Source: Zoroaster sp. YZ-2022 (Eukaryota; Echinodermata; Asteroidea; Forcipulatida; Zoroasteridae). From it: a stretch of DNA of 64,000 bases. Each line of letters starts with the position of its first letter. The first letter of the stretch is position 1. The translations under genes were made by a program, and so were the position numbers. The stretch covers positions 14,791,777 through 14,855,776 of the forward strand of contig CM055828.1 in the NCBI GenBank assembly GCA_029582265.1, written 5' to 3'. The notes beneath the pieces are model-generated. The model was given only the letters and a program-made list of their open reading frames with translations. It was not told the origin of the DNA and did no database searches. Shown in pieces: positions 1 to 11,715 of this stretch.

Positions 1-294
1 GATTCCTTTAAGTGGGAATAAATATATTCTCAGTCATATATTCTCAGCCAAAGAAACTGGAGAGGCAACGTGGCATAGGAGAGACTTTAATTTACTTTAT
101 GCCTCCTAATGGACAATGCACATAGCGTAATATTAAGTATAAGGTAACATAGAATTGAAAGTACAAGTTATGTAACTAATTAACAGCTTTGACGTGTTAA
201 ATTAATTGTATAATAAGACAATAGCAGGTACGCAAGTACGCAAGTACAGCGCGCAAAACCTTAATACTTCAAACCAGTCATGATATTCATTAAA

Positions 295-1092
295 GGCTGT
301 TTCACACGAGACCGTTTTAACAAGGGACCTTGACTATAAATCGCATCCATGTTAAAAAAAATAGCAAATCCCAGTAGTGTGAAAGCTAGCCTTGTTAAAT
401 AATTACCACGGACCCTCGTTATTTATAACAGAGATCGAGACCTCCTCCAAAAAATCGCATCGATACGATAGGTCGTGTGAAATGCTTCGTGCGCCCAAAC
501 AGGGGACCCTTGCTTTGGCGGTATCACTTCGCATGCGCAGAACGCGTCAATAGATCAGCTTGCAATAATCCTGGGTGTGTGTTGGTAAAGAACTTGTACG
601 TCCCCATCACGCGTCACGTTGATCAGTGAATGAAACGGTTTCATCGTAACTCCAAGAGACTTTCTTGGCCTGGACACGGACACGTTGGATGGCCTTACGT
701 TAGAAATCTGGCTCTGTGAATCCGTCGGAATTGTTGCAAGTATACTTGATTCGATATCCATAATAAAACGAGAATAAAATTGTCGGGAAATGGGAAGGAA
801 ATGAAAACAAAATGTGGGAGAAAGTAACGTTTGACTTCGCACAACGCGTATATCTTCGCGGGAAAACCACTGGTAACGTAGAAGAAAGCGTTCAGTGAAT
901 AAGCTCTGCGCGCGGTACCAGTGAAATATTGGATTACACAATCATGACCCTCCGTGGAAAACGAGGGACGTTAGTTTTGGCGTGAGTGGAAGTTGTGTGA
1001 AAGTTTGTTAAAACATCGCAAACGACCGAGGCGACAGACAACTGGCACCCATTACCAAGGACCTTTGTTATCGGTGCTCGTGTGAAAAGGGC
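295..1092. mobile_element. Non-autonomous TIR DNA transposon, ~800 bp
   Basis: The ends are imperfect 16-bp inverted repeats, GGCTGTTTCACACGAG on the left and its near complement (GCCCTTTTCACACGAG when reversed) on the right. They are flanked by the direct repeat TAAA at 291-294 and 1093-1096, which I read as the target-site duplication. The interior holds diverged internal repeats of the ends (accaaggac / gtgtgaaa motifs near 320, 410, 475 and 1060). No transposase motif is visible. The 128-codon minus-strand frame at 555-941 resembles nothing I know and is probably chance. The short A/T-rich duplication would suit PIF/Harbinger, but the superfamily is not settled. Confidence 0.6.
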
Positions 1093-1202
1093 TAAAGTTT
1101 ACAAGACTATACAAATTGCACACATGCCACCCACCACATACCCAGCTCAGTGAACGATGTGTACGGCATTGGCGTCGAATGCCCCCCCCCCCCCGCCTTG
1201 GC

Positions 1203-1705
1203 CACCTTAAAAAAAATATGTTGGCCTATCCAGACTATTGAGTATTAGGCTACATGAATTCCCCATGCATTCCCCAGTTTTTAGAATGGGGACAGTTTCC
1301 CAATACTTCACTATTCTAACGCCCAAATACTGCCCCAAATAATTATGTAGGCCTATACCCTGAATCCTGAGGAGTATGCTACATTTTTTCTTGCAACCCC
1401 ATGAAACGTAAAAGAAGATAACACGCTTAGAACGCACTACTGAGCATCTTCAATGAAATAATTGCCGGTGTCCTTATGGCTGTCCCATTGTTGCTCACAG
1501 AGTGGCGGAAAAGGACAGATCCAGTGATCAAGGAGGGATGGCTCCAAAACCTTTTCCCAAAGCCGCCCTCCACCCCCCCCCCCTTTAAAATCATCGTTGG
1601 TTTGGTTGGGATTCACATCTGCATCATTAGCCAGAATACTTCCCAAACTTGGTCCTGAAAACGATCATATTCCATCAGAGAGCGCCTAGATTTAAAACAT
1701 TTATT
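1203..1705. repeat. Dispersed repeat, copy 1 (other copy 28890-29610)
   Basis: Blocks such as 'gaatcctgaggagtatgc', 'ctactgagcatctt', 'tcaaaatcgtcgttagt' and 'gagcgcctagatt' recur in the same order and orientation at 29240-29610. This is a dispersed family of roughly 450-500 bp. No coding motif or clear termini are visible. Conserved blocks alternate with indels, so both copies look old. Confidence 0.6.
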
Positions 1706-1730
1706 AGGCCCCTCAGCGCCCTCCCGCTTG

Positions 1731-1880
1731 CGATTTTTTTTTTCTGCAAACAAGAATTGCCATCCCACAATATTTCAGCCAATCACATGGCACGTTATTT
1801 AAGATGACGAATATGTATAAAACAGCTGATTGGCTGAAATATCGCGGGATGGCAATTCTTGTTTGCAGAAAAAAAAATCG
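1731..1880. mobile_element. Hairpin MITE, MULE-like (54-bp arms, 11-bp TSD)
   Basis: This 150-bp element is almost entirely an inverted repeat: about 54-bp arms (1731-1785 and 1827-1880) with only a few differences, around a ~40-bp spacer. It begins CGATTTTTTT and ends AAAAAAATCG. The 11-bp direct repeat CCTCCCGCTTG lies directly outside each end (1720-1730 and 1881-1891). Long terminal inverted repeats with a 9-11-bp duplication are the usual signature of Mutator-like elements, so a MULE-derived MITE is the best call. There is no coding capacity. Confidence 0.75.
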
Positions 1881-1891
1881 CCTCCCGCTTG

Positions 1892-4360
1892 GTTCGAACT
1901 GGAAATTTGTTTGTAATTTGTATAAATGTTTGTCTCCAAAAAAAGTATAATTACAACTGGCAACTGTTTTGCATGCTACCCAATCAATTAATGCTTGTGT
2001 CATTCGCCATTGACAGTTATTTAATCGACTATAAAGAGTTGTTAAAGCTGAAATCGTGTTATTTAATACTTTAGTCATGTTGTTTTTCCATACAAATCTA
2101 CGTGTTCAAACCGAGACTGGAAGGAAAATAGGTTTGTTCCTTTTGCCCATCAGCATATTGAGAATAAGCGCTTGGAAAGAAATAAGTCGACTTGGATCAA
2201 GGAAAGATTTCCAGGTAATGGTGCCCATAATATCAATTGGTTATCGCGTCTAAATCCCATAAGATTCAACTAAAAGCGAGATCCCATATTTAATATTTGT
2301 CTCAAGGCAAAAGAATGGCAGTCTTAGCGAAGAGAAAAGTATCTGAAACGTATTTTTACATGACACGAGCTTGCTCTGTATCTGTTGGGAAAGCGTGGCT
2401 GCGGGGCTAGGGCAAATAATACTACAGGATTTCACTTTATTTGTACAATACCTGGAAACAATGTTTGAAGGAAAAAAAGGAAGATGGAAATGGGTCAGAT
2501 GTCACGCCGCGGGGGAACACGTCAGTTGACTAGACAAGTTTGGGAAATTAAGAGTAGACCTATATATATGTATATTAAAATCACACTTAATGCTGCAAAG
2601 ATTATCAGCTATACCAATCCGTGTATGCCCACTGGTTATAAGCTATAATTGCTATTGGAACTCGCAAAGAAACCTGTGTAATGATCAGCAAAATTATTAA
2701 GTTAATTTGACTTAGGCCATCATTAAAGTGTCATTATAATAATATATGTAGCCTACCTAAAATGCATGTGACAAGTTTGTTTTAACACTCATTAAGTTTT
2801 GTTTATATTATTCATATATAAATATATATCTATTTGGTTGCAACAGATTTTTCGAATATCTGGTTTTGATTCTGTATTTGTTTTTTCCTTGCTTTTCTTT
2901 GTGTAATTATATAAGACAGTTAAAATAAATGTACGACAACAAATACCAATGGTTTGCCTTTCCTTTAACTCGGTTGCCATAAGGGAATCTTCACAACGCT
3001 GGATGACAGATATGTTTTGTTTTAATTTTCCATCGGACGCATTGTCTTTAATAACGACTTAAAACCCTTCAAAGGAATAATGAATGTCAAATACGTTTTT
3101 TCCCCACGGGCAAATTAAATGGTTTTGAAGATTGAGCACCGTGATTCCTTAGTGGAGATGAAACACCGTCCATTTTTCTCCCGGTAACATGTTGCACATT
3201 ATTGTCACGTTTGCAACCCGGCAACTTTTCAGCTGCAAGGACAGGGTCCGTTAAGTCTATAGGTTATACGTGATGACAATTGATTTAGTTAACCAGTTGA
3301 TTGTCAAGGTGTATCAGTGAGATGATATTCAACGACATCAATTTTGAATGAAATTTCCTTCGTTATATATCAGTACACATTTTAAGGGGAAAATAACCCT
3401 TCGTCGTCATAAAACAAATATATAAAAAAATAACAATAGGTTACTGACCAATACACTCAATACATCCGTCACGTGCTTGTGTAAAAGTACATGACTGACA
3501 TAGTAACAAGAGTCAAGGAAATAAAGGTGTGCCGTTTGATTGACAGATTTAATGGGTGTATTCCATCCAGAGCAGAAACTACATCATATTGGTTGTTCCA
3601 TAGAGGTTGTTCTCAGTTCTGGTCAAATCATGGACCCTTTATTTGCCAATAATAAGATCCATGTTTAAAGGACATCTGAGATAGGTTTATTCATGATTCA
3701 GAAATACCCATATTCGATGGAACAAATAATAATGCTAGTTCTTTCCTGTTAATTGAATTTCGTCAATTTTTTCTATAAAAATGCCTCCCACATTTGCGCG
3801 TTCAGTTTAATTTATACCAAATAAATACACACCATCCAAATATTTACCAGAGAAGTTTGAATTTCCTGAATTTGTTTTCACCTTATTTCATTTGTATGAA
3901 TTTATTTCAATAGATAAACAAGGAAGAACGTCAGTGCAGTTAGCACTGTTCAGGAAATCGTATCTACAATTCTAGAAAGAAAAATATTGACACCCCAGAG
4001 AAGACGTTGAAGAAATGGGAACTGAAAATGGGAACTGAAAATGAATAAATGAGACGGAAATCTTTGCAGCTGTGAAGCCGTTTGTCCATACCGGATATTC
4101 AGATAGGCCTACGTGTTGTTCACATAGGAACATAGTGCACTGGGTGATCTTTTCAACATTAATAATACTCCAGGATACACAGTTTTATGATGTATTTTTC
4201 AATTGTAATGCCACCCATGGAGAGAAGCTAATTTTGTGATTCCACAATTTTGAAGGCCTTTCATCTTTCTACATTTAGTTTCCTGCTCAAAAGGGGTTGA
4301 CATTTACATCACAACATTATTGATCTTCGGTGGTTTATAAGCAGCTTTACCCACCAGAAT
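1892..4360. other. No gene recognised; AT-rich intergenic or intronic DNA
   Basis: I see no convincing exon, RNA gene or bounded transposon here. Short open frames (for example 2250-2435 and 2792-2980 on the minus strand) have no recognisable motif and no splice context. The 2560-2840 part is very AT-rich. Confidence 0.4.
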
Positions 4361-4517
4361 CCGGCATTCTCCTGAAGATGGTCAGAGCACACTGATCGAA
4401 ACGTCGAGTTAATCCACACAGGTGTTTCTCAGAACTGCAGAATTTGAGAGAGATTATTACATGGTGTTACCGCAGACCTACTTTATTATTCCATTTCCAC
4501 CATGCAAAGTCTTAAGT
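4361..4517 (+). mobile_element. Penelope-like LTR fragment with hammerhead-type core (copy 1)
   Basis: This copy shares its order of blocks with those at 5339-5608 (reversed), 20498-20650, 38475-38544 (reversed) and 57996-58075 (reversed): a hammerhead-like core, then 'catggtgttaccgca', then 'caccatgcaaag'. The core runs 4368-4409: CTC, CTGAAGA (4372-4378), a short hairpin (GGTCAG/CTGATC), GAAAC (4398-4402), then GTC and GAG. The family link to Penelope-like elements rests on the copy at 57996-58460. I could not find the duplication flanking this copy. Confidence 0.6.
4368..4409 (+). ncRNA. Hammerhead ribozyme-like core (minimal helix III)
   Basis: CTGAAGA and GAAAC occur with stem II between them (GGTCAG pairing with CTGATC, one G-T allowed, loop AGCACA). 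The putative cleavage triplet GTC and a 3-bp stem I (CTC with GAG) are in the right places. Helix III would be only the ACGT between GAA and C. That could form only between two copies, as described for dimeric hammerheads in Penelope-like elements. Activity is inferred, not shown. Confidence 0.55.
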
Positions 4518-4520
4518 ATT

Positions 4521-5328
4521 GTATCATCTTATAAATTATAATATTAACGATATTGGCGGAAGCAATCAAAATATGTGCAATAAATTACAAAGTATGGCCA
4601 TATAGACTGCGACATTTAAGGATATGGACCAACGGTAATAATGAAGAACATCTGCGTATACAATCTTACAAAGAAGAACGTTGACATTCAATGAAGTGCA
4701 ATATGTCCATGTCCATGTCGCAAAGGGAACAAGCGCCATAGCGTTTAAGAATTCTATGAAAATATCATTCACTTTCATTATTAAAAAACGTAATAGATGT
4801 AGGCCTGTAAAAATCAATATTCGGCCAAGCACAACATGCGTAGGCTACATTTCATGAATTCCAAAAAAGAAGAAGCAAAGGCCCTATATGCATGATGCAA
4901 AGCAGTTGTAAAGCAATTGTTTTTCTCAAATGTCAACTTTCCATTATACGTTTAGTTGTAAACTGCTTCAACACGAAGCAATGACGGCCCATTCGTGGCG
5001 AAAAGAGTAACATAATAGTAAACATTTGTACTGTTTTTTAAAGATAAAGTATAGAATTAGAGGTGAAAAATAACCAAGTGGTCGCATTTATTGTCAAACA
5101 TGTTTGGTGTAAAGGTGATGAAGGTATCAATCCTCCTCAATCCTACTCGTAGAACTTGAGCAGTTTTGCTAAACAGTATTAATGCTGTACCTTTGACTTG
5201 GGACCTCCATATAATGTGGCGTAAGCAGGCCTAGGTAACAAAATAACGTTTCAATTTCAAAACATAATAATGTACATTAAACATACTTGGTGTAAAACGA
5301 ATTCCGTTGAAATCTTTTTGTCTGATGT
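4521..5328. other. No gene; fragment of a dispersed 'ttggtgtaaag' repeat
   Basis: The only structure seen is near 5090-5300, where 'acttggtgtaaa' type sequence also occurs near 58575 and 60065. This suggests an old MITE family. The minus-strand frame at 4566-4832 has no recognisable motif. Confidence 0.3.
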
Positions 5329-5338
5329 GATTTCATTT

Positions 5339-5608
5339 AGGTAAAACTTGTAGCTTTGCATGGTGAAGAGGATAAGTAAGACTAATTGCGGTGACACCAT
5401 GTGAAATTCTCTACTGAGTGGTAATCAGTTCTGAAAAGAACTCGATGTTTCGATCATTATGCTCTGATCGTCCTCAGGAGAATGCCGGTCTCTGGGAAAT
5501 GCTGCTGCTTACGTAGGCTGCTGGAGGATTACGCGATAACAGGACGCTGGACGATTAGTTCATTGAGGCGTGTAGGCGGGAACTGTTGAGACTGTTGAGA
5601 ACTGTTGC
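5339..5608 (-). mobile_element. Penelope-like insertion with 10-bp TSD (copy 2)
   Basis: The direct repeat GATTTCATTT flanks the element at 5329-5338 and 5609-5618, giving a 270-bp insertion on the minus strand. Read in that direction it has about 125 bp of upstream sequence, the hammerhead-like core (5480 down to 5441), the 'caccatgtgaaa' block and an end at 'ctacaagttttacct', as in the copy at 20498-20650. The core here carries GAAACATC instead of GAAACGTC and one mismatch in stem II, so it is probably inactive. The 5' truncation and ~10-bp duplication fit Penelope-like target-primed insertion. Confidence 0.7.
5441..5480 (-). ncRNA. Decayed hammerhead-like core
   Basis: On the minus strand CTC, CTGAGGA, an imperfect stem II, GAAAC and ATC appear in order. 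Two positions differ from the better copy at 20498-20537: the residue before the cleavage-site T, and one stem II pair. Loss of function is likely but inferred. Confidence 0.45.
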
Positions 5609-5618
5609 GATTTCATTT

Positions 5619-7113
5619 GTTAGTCAAATAACTTTCCAGCTGTTTGAAATGAATACGCAGCTGTTAGAATGAATACGAACAATATGCATGCAATTTCACT
5701 ATTCTCTTCGAAGCAAAGCAATAAGCTGAAACTCAGTTTCACCAGTTTTTGTATTTAACTCCCGATTCTTATAAAGTATGGATGCATTTACAGATATTCT
5801 ACCAGAAGTGTATTAGATGATCTTAAAAACAAGAACACGGAACATCCGGGCAATTGCGAGATTCAACTTGTGATGCCACCTCCTTCCCAGGGTCTACTGC
5901 CTTCCCAATACGACACCCCAGTTATCAATGTAAATTAATGCGATAGGCCTTGTTCCCTGACCATCACTGCAGCAGACACTATCCTGCTGTATCGTTACAG
6001 GCGTCAGACTTTTAATATATACTGCATATTAAATATCGTTGTAATACACCATTTCACCTAGCCTGCACTCTGTAAAATTCGTAACCCTTATTTGCATATT
6101 GATCACGTGAATTACTTCAGAAAGTTTGTTAGTGATAGTTAAAAAGGAGTCACGGTCATCTTACTTTCGCCGCTGTTTTTCGACATGGTAAATGCCGAAT
6201 TTTTAGCTAAATTGAAGCCAACTTGTATGAGCAACTATAGTTATAAAATAGATGATTTATTTTCAAATATTAATTTCGCTGGTTTGTCGGCTTTTAGACC
6301 CCTGTTTTACAGTTACAGTTACATTATACAGTGTACTTGAATTGTGCTGTAAATTACTACCAACTGGATTTACCTAGCAAAGCTTGATCAAGAGATACAA
6401 TTTATTAATACAGTTAATAACATAATAATGGAATATACTACAAATGTATGACCTTCACTTCCGATCAGTTGATTGTACACATTACTTTAGTGTGTATGCC
6501 ATACCAAAGTGGCATTTATATATTAGGTATTATCCAGGTGTTCGCACGAATTGTGAAAATACGAGGAGTAAAAAGACTTTTTTTAATTACCACCAACATC
6601 TATGCAGTGAAACTGGACAAACATGCAGCAGGTACGATGTTGCTATGGCGAGATTTTAAGAATGTGATGCGTGTTGTTAGGAAAGTCCTCAAGGAGTTGA
6701 TTTTGAATAATTGGCGTGACTGGGCAACGTCGAACCGCACAAAGATTACTTTCAAAACACCGGTTTAGTTTTTACTCTTTCTCTATATCCCTTTCTTTAT
6801 TATATTAACTCTCGTATTTTGTATTAATTCGGTCATCCCATCAAAAAGCTTTGCAACTAAACACAAATAAACATGTGTCAATTTAAACACAGTTTTGCTG
6901 TGCATCTTTTGAATGTGGACCGTAGTTTTTATACGGCAAATATATGGCTCTTCCAATAATTCACTTAAAAGAGACAGTTATGAACCATCATTTATCCATC
7001 TATCGCGAAATTGATCGAATTGCTATTAGTTGTTTTTCTTCAATAATTTGTTTTCGTTCAAAACAATACAGTACACTTTTGGATTATTCAAAGTATATTT
7101 TGCAGATGCTCAA
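5619..7113. other. No gene recognised
   Basis: This is AT-rich sequence. Two overlapping plus frames at 6444-6768 reach 106 codons but show no family motif and no supporting splice sites, so I do not call them. Nothing else is bounded or repeated within the window. Confidence 0.35.
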
Positions 7114-7209
7114 GTGAATGTGTAATTGTGGACTGGACTGTTCCATTTTGGAAAATGGAAAGTGAATGTGTAATTGTGGACTAGACTGTTCCATTTTGGA
7201 AAATGGAAC
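7114..7209. repeat. 48-bp tandem duplication (2 copies)
   Basis: A 48-bp unit starting 'gtgaatgtgtaattgtgg' is repeated once (7114-7161 and 7162-7209) with one internal G/A difference and a diverged last base. Each unit contains the short palindrome 'ccattttggaaaatgg'. It lies just outside the left end of the piggyBac-like element. Confidence 0.9.
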
Positions 7210-7564
7210 GTCAGTCCAGATGTTAACCCTATCAGGCCAGGGGACACAATGTGCTCTCCCCCCCCCCATTATGTTTTTAATAATATCTCCAGAACGCTTT
7301 GTCCGATGACACTGAAATTTTCTGACTTTTCCTAACTATTCTTTGGGACCCCCTCATCAACGATAATCTTATTTTTTATTTATTTATTTGTTTATTTTTA
7401 TTTATTTTATTTCTTTGGGGGAGGTTAAAATATTAGATTTTTGATACTGTAAGATATTTAATATGTGTTTTGGGTTTGTTATCAACTTTCAAACTCTGAA
7501 CTGGACAACATTGGGTAATGTGACCACATCCAATGCATTCTGGGAATCCAATATGGCCGCCATT

Positions 7565-9966
7565 AAGTGTTAATTACTATCAACATGTACAGTGTCCCAC
7601 TCGCGGAGAGGCAACCCTAGATCTATGCTACTCGAATGTAAAGGTGGCTTACGTTGCATCACCTGTTACTAAGCTGGGAAAATCCGATCACGATCTGATT
7701 ATATTACTACCAAAATACCGCCCTATTGTTCAGAGGCAGGAACCTACGCTGCTTACCGTGAAACAATGGAGCCGTGAAGCTATTGACGACCTAAAAGCCT
7801 CTTTGGAACACACGGACTGGAATGTATTTCTTGAAGCTACACAAGGTATTGATGAACTCACTCAAACAATTGTTGACTATATAAACTTTTGTGTTGAATG
7901 CACAGTGCCTACTAAACAAATTAAAATTTATCCGAATAATAAGCCCTGGATTACGAAGGAAGTTAAATCAATCATAAATAAGAAGAAGGGAATTTTCGGA
8001 CATGGTAATAAGGATGAATTAAAATCAGTACAAAAAGAACTCGATGGAATTATAAAAAAGGAAAAGGAATTGTATAAACGCAAAATAGAGAGAAATTTTA
8101 CTGAAAATAATATGAAACAAGTCTGGGCTGGCATGCGAATGATGAGTGGTTATACAAATGATAGTAGTAAATCATCTAAATTACCTGATACATCCGTTGA
8201 ATATGCAAATGAGCTGAATGTGTTTTATAATAGGTTTGATTGTCATGATTTTTCTAAAGACGCTGATGATCTGCAGAATTTACTATCTAGTTCTGGGACG
8301 AATTCCCAACCATTTTTAGCTGTAACTGCAGATGAAGTACGTAAGGAATTTTCCAAACTAAATTCATCAAAGGCAGCTGGCCCAGATGGGTTACTACCTC
8401 GTGTACTGAAAAATTGTGCCAATCAACTTGCCAATATATTTGCAATTATTTTTAATCTCTCATTTAGTATCCAGACAATACCAACTATAATGGAAACAGT
8501 CATGTGTTATTCCAGTACCCAAAAAACCTATTATTACATGTTTAAATGATTAAGACCTGTAACATTGACGTCCGTGGCAATGAAAATATGTGAGCGCTTT
8601 GCTCTAAAGCTTTTAAAAACCCATGGTCGATAAATATTTAGATCCAATGCAGTTTGCGTACAGGTCCAAGCGCAGTACTGAGGATGCTATTTTATACAGC
8701 CTTGAAAAATTATATTCACATCTTGAACATACAAAACGGGGTCATCCTACTAGGATTATGTTTTTCGACTTTTCATCTGCTTTTAATACCATTCAACCTC
8801 ACATTTTAGCCAATAAGTTATTAGAAATTAATGTTCACCATGATTTTATCTTATGGATTTTTAATTATCTTACTAATAGGTCCCAATATGTTAACATCCG
8901 AACATCTAATAGCATATCCGAGATCATTATTTCGAACACTGGTGTACCTCAAGGTACGGTTTTAGCACCATTCTTATTCACTCTGTACACGTCGGATGCA
9001 AGGTCAACTAACAAAAACTGCTCACTAGTCAAATTTGCAGATGACACTGCCTTGTTGGGTTTAATTACAAAAGATGATGATATTCCGTACTTAGAACAGA
9101 TCAATTATTTTATAAACTATTGTGAGCAAAACTTTTTGGAACTTAATGTTAATAAGACAAAAGAAATGGTGATTGATTTTCGTAAGTCCCAAAGTGTATT
9201 AAATGAAGTTATTATTAAGGGAAGTACCGTTGAGAGGGTAGATAATTATAAATATCTCGGGGTTGTTATAGATAATCGGCTTGCCTGGCACGATCATATT
9301 GATATGTTAATGAAGAAATTAAATTCTAGGATGTATTGTCTGCGTGCGATGAATAGGTTTAACGTCAATAACAACATTCTTGCCATGTTTTATAACTTTG
9401 TTATTTGTGGGGTATGGCAAAGTGGTAATGTTGGAAAAGAAGATGAACATCGTATTGAAGCCATGATTAAACAGGCAAGTCGTGTGATCGGGGAAAGTCA
9501 GCCAACCTTGGCCTCGTCCTACCAACGGCTTCTTGGGGTCAAACTTGACAAGATTCTGCATGATGATGATGATCACCCGCTTCGTGTGAAACTGGACAGA
9601 GCGGTGATCCCTCGAAGTGGTAGGATGAGGCTGCCGTTGGCCAGTACAAATAGACACCCCTCCTCATTTATTCCACAATGTATGAAACTTCATAATTCAA
9701 ATTTTAAGCGTTGATTATGCTTGCCTGGTTGGTACCTTTCATTGGACCTGTTTCGACCTTATGCCACTGTGCAATATGTCTTTTATTTGTTTTCTTATAT
9801 TTGTCTATATACTTCTATTTTTGTACTTTTGTATTTTTATAGAATGTATTTTTATAGAGTGTACTTGTGCTTTATATTGCCAATTTTTTATTTTATTTAT
9901 GCGAGCATTCAATTACCCTATATGGGGTTTAATAAAGTTGATCTTATCTTATCTTATCTTATCTTA
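7565..9966 (+). mobile_element. 5'-truncated Rex1/CR1-group LINE with ATCTT tail
   Basis: This is a non-LTR retrotransposon copy truncated within the endonuclease. It retains the end of the APE-type endonuclease, the reverse transcriptase and the C-terminal region, a ~230-bp 3' UTR, and a tail of about five TTATC/ATCTT units (9941-9966). Simple-repeat tails instead of poly-A are usual for Rex1/CR1-group elements. The exact left junction is uncertain by about 30 bp because the target is diverged. No clear target duplication was found. Confidence 0.75.
7572..9714 (+). pseudogene. LINE ORF2: endonuclease remnant and reverse transcriptase, one frameshift
   Basis: This protein would nick the target DNA and copy the element's RNA into the nick. 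The first part keeps the end of the endonuclease, with the SDH catalytic motif at 7683-7691. A linker and the RT N-terminal block (AAGPDGLLP, about 8372-8398) follow. The frame is lost near 8515-8550 in an A-rich run and resumes at about 8551 in another frame. It then carries RT box A (FDFSSAF, about 8765-8785), GVPQG (8941-8955) and the catalytic FADD (9034-9045), and ends with HPLR and SFIPQ blocks typical of Rex1-like C-termini before the stop at 9712-9714. With no 5' end and a frameshift, the copy cannot be autonomous. The single lesion suggests a fairly recent insertion. Confidence 0.8.
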
Positions 9967-10480
9967 AATGCAATTTCTTATAGGCTTTTGTCCCCAAAAA
10001 CATGATTTTAAAGGATTTTCAGAATTTTGTGCTCAATATATAAATTTATGACATGAATAGTACCATGGATATTATCTGCCTTTATTGTACTTTTGGTTTT
10101 AAAAAAAATAGGAAAGAAAAATACCCCAAATGTTGGTTATAGCGTTCTTTAGCAGTGATTTATGTGACGTCACATTGCTGCCTTTACTGAAGAAAACATT
10201 TGTGCCAAATTTCATGGCCAACGGATGAAAATTAAAGAAGTTATGGGGGAAATATTATTTTTGACCAAAAATGAGGAAAAATTACCAAAAATGGTATAGC
10301 GTCCCCTAACGGTGGCCTGTGTAAGTTTCCATGGCCTCATTTGATAGATCGTATCAAACTGAACCAAGTTTCATGAAAATCGGCTGAAGAATACAGAAAA
10401 TACGTACGGGGACACAATGGACGCGAGCACCCCCCCCCCCCTCCCCGAACGAAAACAAAGCCCACGCTTGATAGAGTTAA

Positions 10481-11495
10481 CTCCCATTGAATATTTGCGT
10501 ACATATATTAGACAAGTTTAAAGGTACACTAAAAGATGATAGGCATACGCCGTAAAAAACCCTTTTGCGAATTTTATTGATATTTTATCTTCGTCCCTTG
10601 AGCAAAATCCTGATATACTTGGGTGGTTTTGCCTTAACAACTTCCAAAATTATTCGGTATGATGTCAGGTATTTGATCGGCAAGTGATATAGTTTCATAT
10701 CGTATCATTCACGATAATTCATTAAATGCAGTCATTACTGTACTAGTATGTTTTCAGTGATTGGTCAGAAATCAGATCCCTCTTATATGCTTTAGAGTGT
10801 ACAATTCATGCCCTGTGGGAAAATGTCTGGATAAAAGCTGTAATGATAGTCACGTTTTGTAATCATTGTCATTTATAAACGTGGTTACTGTTATTATATA
10901 TCTGGATTCACGTTACAACTAAATCTTAAAAGTATTTTTTTTTTCTGTTTCAACTCGGGCAATTTGCAAGAGACTGGCGTGTAGCAATTCAATTACCTTT
11001 GTGCTTACAGTATATATGCCGGAACCGACTCAACTTTCTTGAACTATCAATATTTAAATTACAAGCCGCGTGAGCCTTAGGCATGGTGCAGTCCAGAGGT
11101 TAAGACATCTATATAGATTATTATTCCGTTAAAAATTACCATTTTGTTCTCAGGTGGCAATAGATGCTTCTTTTAATATAACATTCATTTATGGCATTTG
11201 TCAACTAAAATTAGTATTTTAATTCCTTGAAAAAAACAATCACCCGCACGTTTTCCAGTTATATCAATAAGCATCATGCCTTATTATATCAAATAAAATA
11301 TATAATAACATGTCAGGAAATACATAATTAAACAAACCGTGAAAGTTTCATCACAATCGAGAAACTATTTTTGTTACATGTATTTTTATATTTGACAAAA
11401 TTTATAAATTACACTATATAATTCCGTTCTTCTCTGTGATAAAAGCCCTTCAGGCGGAATAATTGATACGAATATACCAACTTTACACTGAGTAC
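10481..11495. other. No gene recognised
   Basis: This is AT-rich sequence with no exon, bounded repeat or RNA gene that I can support. The run 'tttaaaggtacact' near 10510 may be a scrap of the dispersed 'aaggtac' MITE family. Confidence 0.3.
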
Positions 11496-11715
11496 ATAAG
11501 GGAATAAAAGTTTGTCGCACGGTCTTTACCGCAGGTTAATGAACTGTAGGGCGTGGTCACATCCTTATCACCTGTTTAAATTTTTGTTGAAAAAAGCCAA
11601 ATATAAATGGGCATATTGACGTTTTGGAGATACACGAAATACTTTCAAATAACATGAGTCAGCGTGATGCAAAACAATCTTCGTCACTCTGATTGGGTCA
11701 AATCGCAGGCCCGCT
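11496..11715 (+). repeat. Dispersed repeat, copy 1 (inverted copy 31265-31520)
   Basis: Blocks such as 'aaagtttgtcgc', 'ggtctttaccg', 'cgtggt' and 'acaatcttcgtcactc' recur in reverse order and complement at 31520 down to 31265. This defines a repeat of about 220-255 bp. Ends, duplications and coding content are not evident. Confidence 0.6.

Larger units (their letters stand above)
7228..10476. mobile_element. piggyBac-like non-autonomous element, split by a LINE
   Basis: The left end reads CCCTATCAGGC and the right end reversed reads CTCTATCAAGC. Both are directly bordered by TTAA (7224-7227 and 10477-10480), the duplication that piggyBac elements make. Near each end is a 'ggggacacaatg' block and a poly-C run. 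The element's own sequence is about 7228-7565 plus 9967-10476, roughly 850 bp. It has no transposase and is best read as a MITE. A 2.4-kb LINE occupies the middle, so the piggyBac-like element is the older insertion. Confidence 0.65.

Noticed and set aside
555..941. 128-codon minus-strand frame
   Set aside because: It lies inside a TIR element, has no recognisable motif and includes the element's repeat sequence.
6444..6768. 106-codon plus-strand frame as a gene
   Set aside because: No family motif, no clear splice sites or promoter, and an overlapping equally open frame.
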